A program made the translations under genes and the position numbers. From contig RBZT01000584.1 of NCBI GenBank assembly GCA_003693705.1, forward strand, positions 1 through 22,685: a DNA stretch of 22,685 bases, read 5' to 3'. Source of the stretch: Polymyxa betae (lineage: Eukaryota; Endomyxa; Phytomyxea; Plasmodiophorida; Plasmodiophoridae). A model generated the notes under the pieces. The model ran no database searches. It saw only the letters and a list, made by a program, of their open reading frames with translations, and was not told where the DNA came from. The first letter of the stretch is position 1. Each line of letters begins with the position of its first letter. Of this stretch, positions 20,166 to 22,685 are shown in pieces.

Positions 20166-21589
20166 CTATATCAGCTCACTGTTCATTGAATAGTCAGGGG
20201 GATCCATTTCTGTGGTCTTTAATTTCAAAACCATTAACGCGACGCATTGGACAATTTTTGCTGGGCCTTCCCTCTTTCGAACGTTTTCTCCAGACTGGAT
20301 AGGATTATCCCTTGCGCCAGGCCGTCCACGACGCAAAGACTTCGTTATTGGTGCTCTTATTAAGGCATGGTCGTGATTGAAATCAATATGACGAGGTGCA
20401 ACGCCATCTCGTTGATCTCGGTCATTAACAATTGCCAAAAATGATTAAATGCATCCTTCAAAAATTACTATTGCTGTATTTCAATAAACGACCCTGCTAC
20501 GGAGGCGACCCCTCACCTCGATAGGTGCGCAGGCAACAAGTTCTCAATCCTCTATGGGCAGCCATCAGCAGAAACAAAGGCTTGAATCCCTAATACGATG
20601 CCGATTAAACCTTATTCTTTACCACCTCGAAGTAAAGTTTCTATTGTATTGCATGATAACCTGCCATCCCTGCTCTGTTCTTGAGGTCAGAAGCTCGATG
20701 AAATTATAAGCCTCCTTCCGATCGCAATGCTTCTGAACGTATTCTGAACGTCCCTTGTAGTCCATGTGACGTTACCGTCCGGAAAATGTTCTTTAGCGAT
20801 TAGAAGCATCAATTGTGAGCATGTGAAAACGCCATGTCCATTTAATTCGAAGCATTATCTTTCCTTGAATATCATCTGGGATGAATCTGTTATGCGGCAG
20901 AGCTGTCATTTCATTCTCTCCATAATGTTCATGATTGTTTTCGTTGCAGACCTTATAGATTCGGTACTCTTCAGGACTGTTCCCATCCTCTGCACGACGC
21001 AAACGAATGTAAAATGGACAATCACGTTGTGTCGTTTTCTTCTTTCTTTGGAATTCTTCAGGAACAGACGACAGCTTTCATTGACATGCACCGGAACAAA
21101 AGCAGACGAATTCTAACGTACTTCAACTTCATTGTGTTTTTTGTGCCAATGGTCAACGGCAAACGAAACGCATTGTCTGCGAGCTTCAGATAACAGGAAA
21201 AAATCGTGCCTATTGGCAGCTCAAAGATGTCACAAACAACATCTGTGCAATGTGCGCTGTCCTGTCTCCAAGGTTTCATTCAACACTTCCTGAACAGCAA
21301 TGATGTGTTTGTATTTGTCATGATCAACAATTGAAGCTGTTTCACGGCTTTCGAAGAGGCCTTCACCTAAATCATGGGCGCCGGAACCGGCATCGTCCAA
21401 TCCCGAAGCGCACAGCTGTGTCTCAGGAGAGTAAGACGCGGAAGGACCAGGAGATGGGTCCTGAGCATGCGACGAAGTCGGATCGCAGGGACCGCGTCCC
21501 AAAAGTACCGTAGGATTAGAAAAGCTGGCGAACATGATGGCCGATTGCCGATACAGGATAGAAGATTGCGTGAGGACCGTACCGCGCAC
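20166..21589 (-). pseudogene. FAR1/MULE-type transposase remnant
   Basis: Right to left, the remnant starts with an N-terminal frame (ATG 21589 to TGA 21230), followed by SEARRQCVSFAVDHWHKKHN. A FAR1-like DNA-binding region follows with DCPFYIRLRR, RIYKVC and NENNHEHYG. This is the C...C...HxH layout of FAR1/WRKY-GCM1 zinc domains found in MULE transposases. Next come ALPHNRFIPDD and, after a frameshift near 20840, LIAKEHFPDGNVTWTTRDVQ, then a third frame with KEAYNFIELLTSRTEQGW. These are the usual segments between the zinc domain and the DDE catalytic core. The core itself is missing. A frame at 20166-20438 with RRGRPGARDNPIQSGENV may be the C-terminal tail. Three frames and internal loss show that it is dead. 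No terminal repeats were found. Confidence 0.5.
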
Positions 21590-22182
21590 TTATCGATTCG
21601 TTTAAACAAAAGATATTTTGGAAAGCAAAGCACATAGGTATTATAATGTATTGCAGATACAAATTCGACGTTCTAATGCATTTCAATTTGTACTTTTGAA
21701 TGTTTGATAATTGACAATGAAGAATCTTTCTACTTCTTTTGGTGTTCAGTAAGCATCTTTTCAATAACCCAACATTTATTGGAAAGAAATCAAAACGGCA
21801 CTCTAATTTTTATTAGATAATAGCAAACGTTACCAGCAGAGACAGAATGTTTGCATTCATATCTGTGGTCGCTGAACAACATTTCGGGCTAATCCCAACG
21901 CCTGTGCAATTGCCCACATGACTGTTGACTCTGTGAAGAAGAGAGCTAGTGAGAGAGAGAGAGAGAGAGAGGAGAGAGAGTTAGAGTTAGAGAGAGCGAG
22001 GAAGAGAGGATGAGAGAGAAAGAGAGGGTCAAAGGGGAGAGAGAGATAGAGAGGGATCCACAAAGAATTGCACTCAGTCGCAGATGGAAAAGTGCGTGAC
22101 TTTGTCGGTCTCTCATCTCTCCAAAGTCTCGTAACGGATAGTGGTCGAGCTCTCCCCGTCCTCAACATATTCCAATCCTATT
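21590..22182. other. AT-rich spacer and promoter region of member D
   Basis: Bases 21600-21900 are AT-rich without a supported gene. A purine-rich microsatellite follows at 21937-22056, then about 125 bases upstream of the ATG of member D. I see no distinct TATA box. Confidence 0.4.
21937..22056. repeat. (GA)n purine tract
   Basis: This is an imperfect GA repeat interrupted by TTAGAG units and single C or T bases. It lies about 125 bases upstream of the start of member D. Confidence 0.9.
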
Positions 22183-22685
22183 ATGAAGGCTCGTATTATT
22201 CTGATCTCTCTCATTGCTGTAGCGAGCGCTGCCCAGCATGCCAACTGGCCAATGTATTTGGCCAAACAGAACTCGGATACCATCCCAACATTCGGTAAGG
22301 AGACAGTCAGGGGGATGTACTGGCCCCACGCCCCCATCCATCCATGTGATGTGGACGTACTGACCCCCCCGATCTGTGCTGCACAGCCAAATATCTGCGG
22401 GCGCAGAACGCCTGGCTGGATGGAATCGATTTCGACCGCGACCTCGATGCGGCCGCATTCGACCTCCCGACCGATCTCTGGACCGGGATGCGAACCACGG
22501 TCCGCGTCCTGGGCCAGTACGTCGGGCCGCTGCACCGTGAAGCCGCCCGCACGGATATCGTGGCGCGTTCGGCCACACATCAGTGGCAGACGTGGAATCA
22601 GTTACTGCCCTTTGATCATGTCAAATGTCTCGGCGAATCCCTGGACCAGTACGCCCAGGTCCTGCGCCGGGCGCTGTTTCCGACG
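22183..22685 (+). CDS. Member D of the new signal-peptide family (5' part, runs off the window)
   Basis: Exon 1 (22183-22294) encodes a signal peptide (MKARIILISLIAVASA) and ends ...DTIPTF with a phase-1 intron. The intron (22295-22386, GTAAGG...TGCACAG, 92 nt) leads to exon 2, which is open to base 22685. Exon 2 begins AKYLRAQNAWLDGID and has W-Q-T-W at 104-107 and LRRALFPT at the edge. These match the W-x-x-W and LR(S/R)AL(F/L) positions of A and B. It is GC-rich like A and B and lies on the opposite strand, divergent from B. Exon 3 must lie outside the window. The signal peptide, junction phase and residue, and motif order make membership likely, although overall identity is low. Confidence 0.75.
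   Translation, partial: MKARIILISLIAVASAAQHANWPMYLAKQNSDTIPTFGKETVRGMYWPHAPIHPCDVDVLTPPICAAQPNICGRRTPGWMESISTATSMRPHSTSRPISGPGCEPRSASWASTSGRCTVKPPARISWRVRPHISGRRGISYCPLIMSNVSANPWTSTPRSCAGRCFR

Noticed and set aside
14465-22101. Shared 13-mer AAAGTGCGTGACT upstream of the GT61 gene (14466) and of member D (22089)
   Set aside because: A 13-base match is expected several times by chance in a window of this length on both strands, and the orientation relative to the genes differs.
1-22685. TGA reassigned to an amino acid (two in-frame TGAs seen)
   Set aside because: The complete exons of members A, B and C and the partial D use TGG for Trp and have no internal TGA. One TGA falls in a plausible intron and the other in a transposon.

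Overview
The window is nuclear DNA of a eukaryote. Genes on both strands are split by short GT-AG introns (about 40-200 nt). There is a tRNA-Met with a canonical 37/38 intron, remnants of hAT and FAR1/MULE transposons, (CT)n/(GA)n microsatellites and short TTAGGG/TTTAGGG-type arrays. Compact multi-exon genes plus such repeats suggest a unicellular eukaryote (protist). A rhizarian such as a plasmodiophorid is a guess that the sequence does not prove. The telomere-like arrays and many broken genes fit an accessory or subtelomeric region.

The main result is a family of putative secreted or endomembrane proteins with no family I recognise. Four diverged members are present: C (7208-8848, -), A (15728-17249, -), B (18315-19642, -) and D (22183 to the right edge, +). 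Each has a short signal-peptide exon, a phase-1 intron directly after a Phe codon, and a helical exon 2 with a W-x-x-W motif. C, A and B also show an F-(L/V)-N-W motif, a phase-0 intron, and exon 3 with an FH-x-x-V-x-L-Y-x-x-A-M...EP-(I/L)-MFL block. The shared exon layout lets the gene models support each other.

Layout from left to right: hAT transposase remnant with one terminal end (1-1139); an empty stretch; a five-exon secreted Cys-containing gene (2582-4166, +); an unrecognised two-exon gene (4562-5394, -); tRNA-Met (6135-6225, +); a small two-exon gene (6864-7284, +) overlapping tail to tail with member C; a stretch of weak coding fragments (8.9-11.45 kb); an unrecognised pseudogene (11466-12391, -); a six-exon GT61-type glycosyltransferase (12623-14411, -); decayed coding remnants (14689-15580, -); members A and B with an unresolved small gene between them; a FAR1/MULE transposase remnant (about 20.2-21.6 kb, -); a GA microsatellite; and member D.

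The GT61 enzyme (Golgi/ER) and the signal-peptide family would both act in the secretory pathway. That they work together is inference from proximity only. Splice sites were chosen by reading-frame continuity and GT/AG rules, without transcripts.
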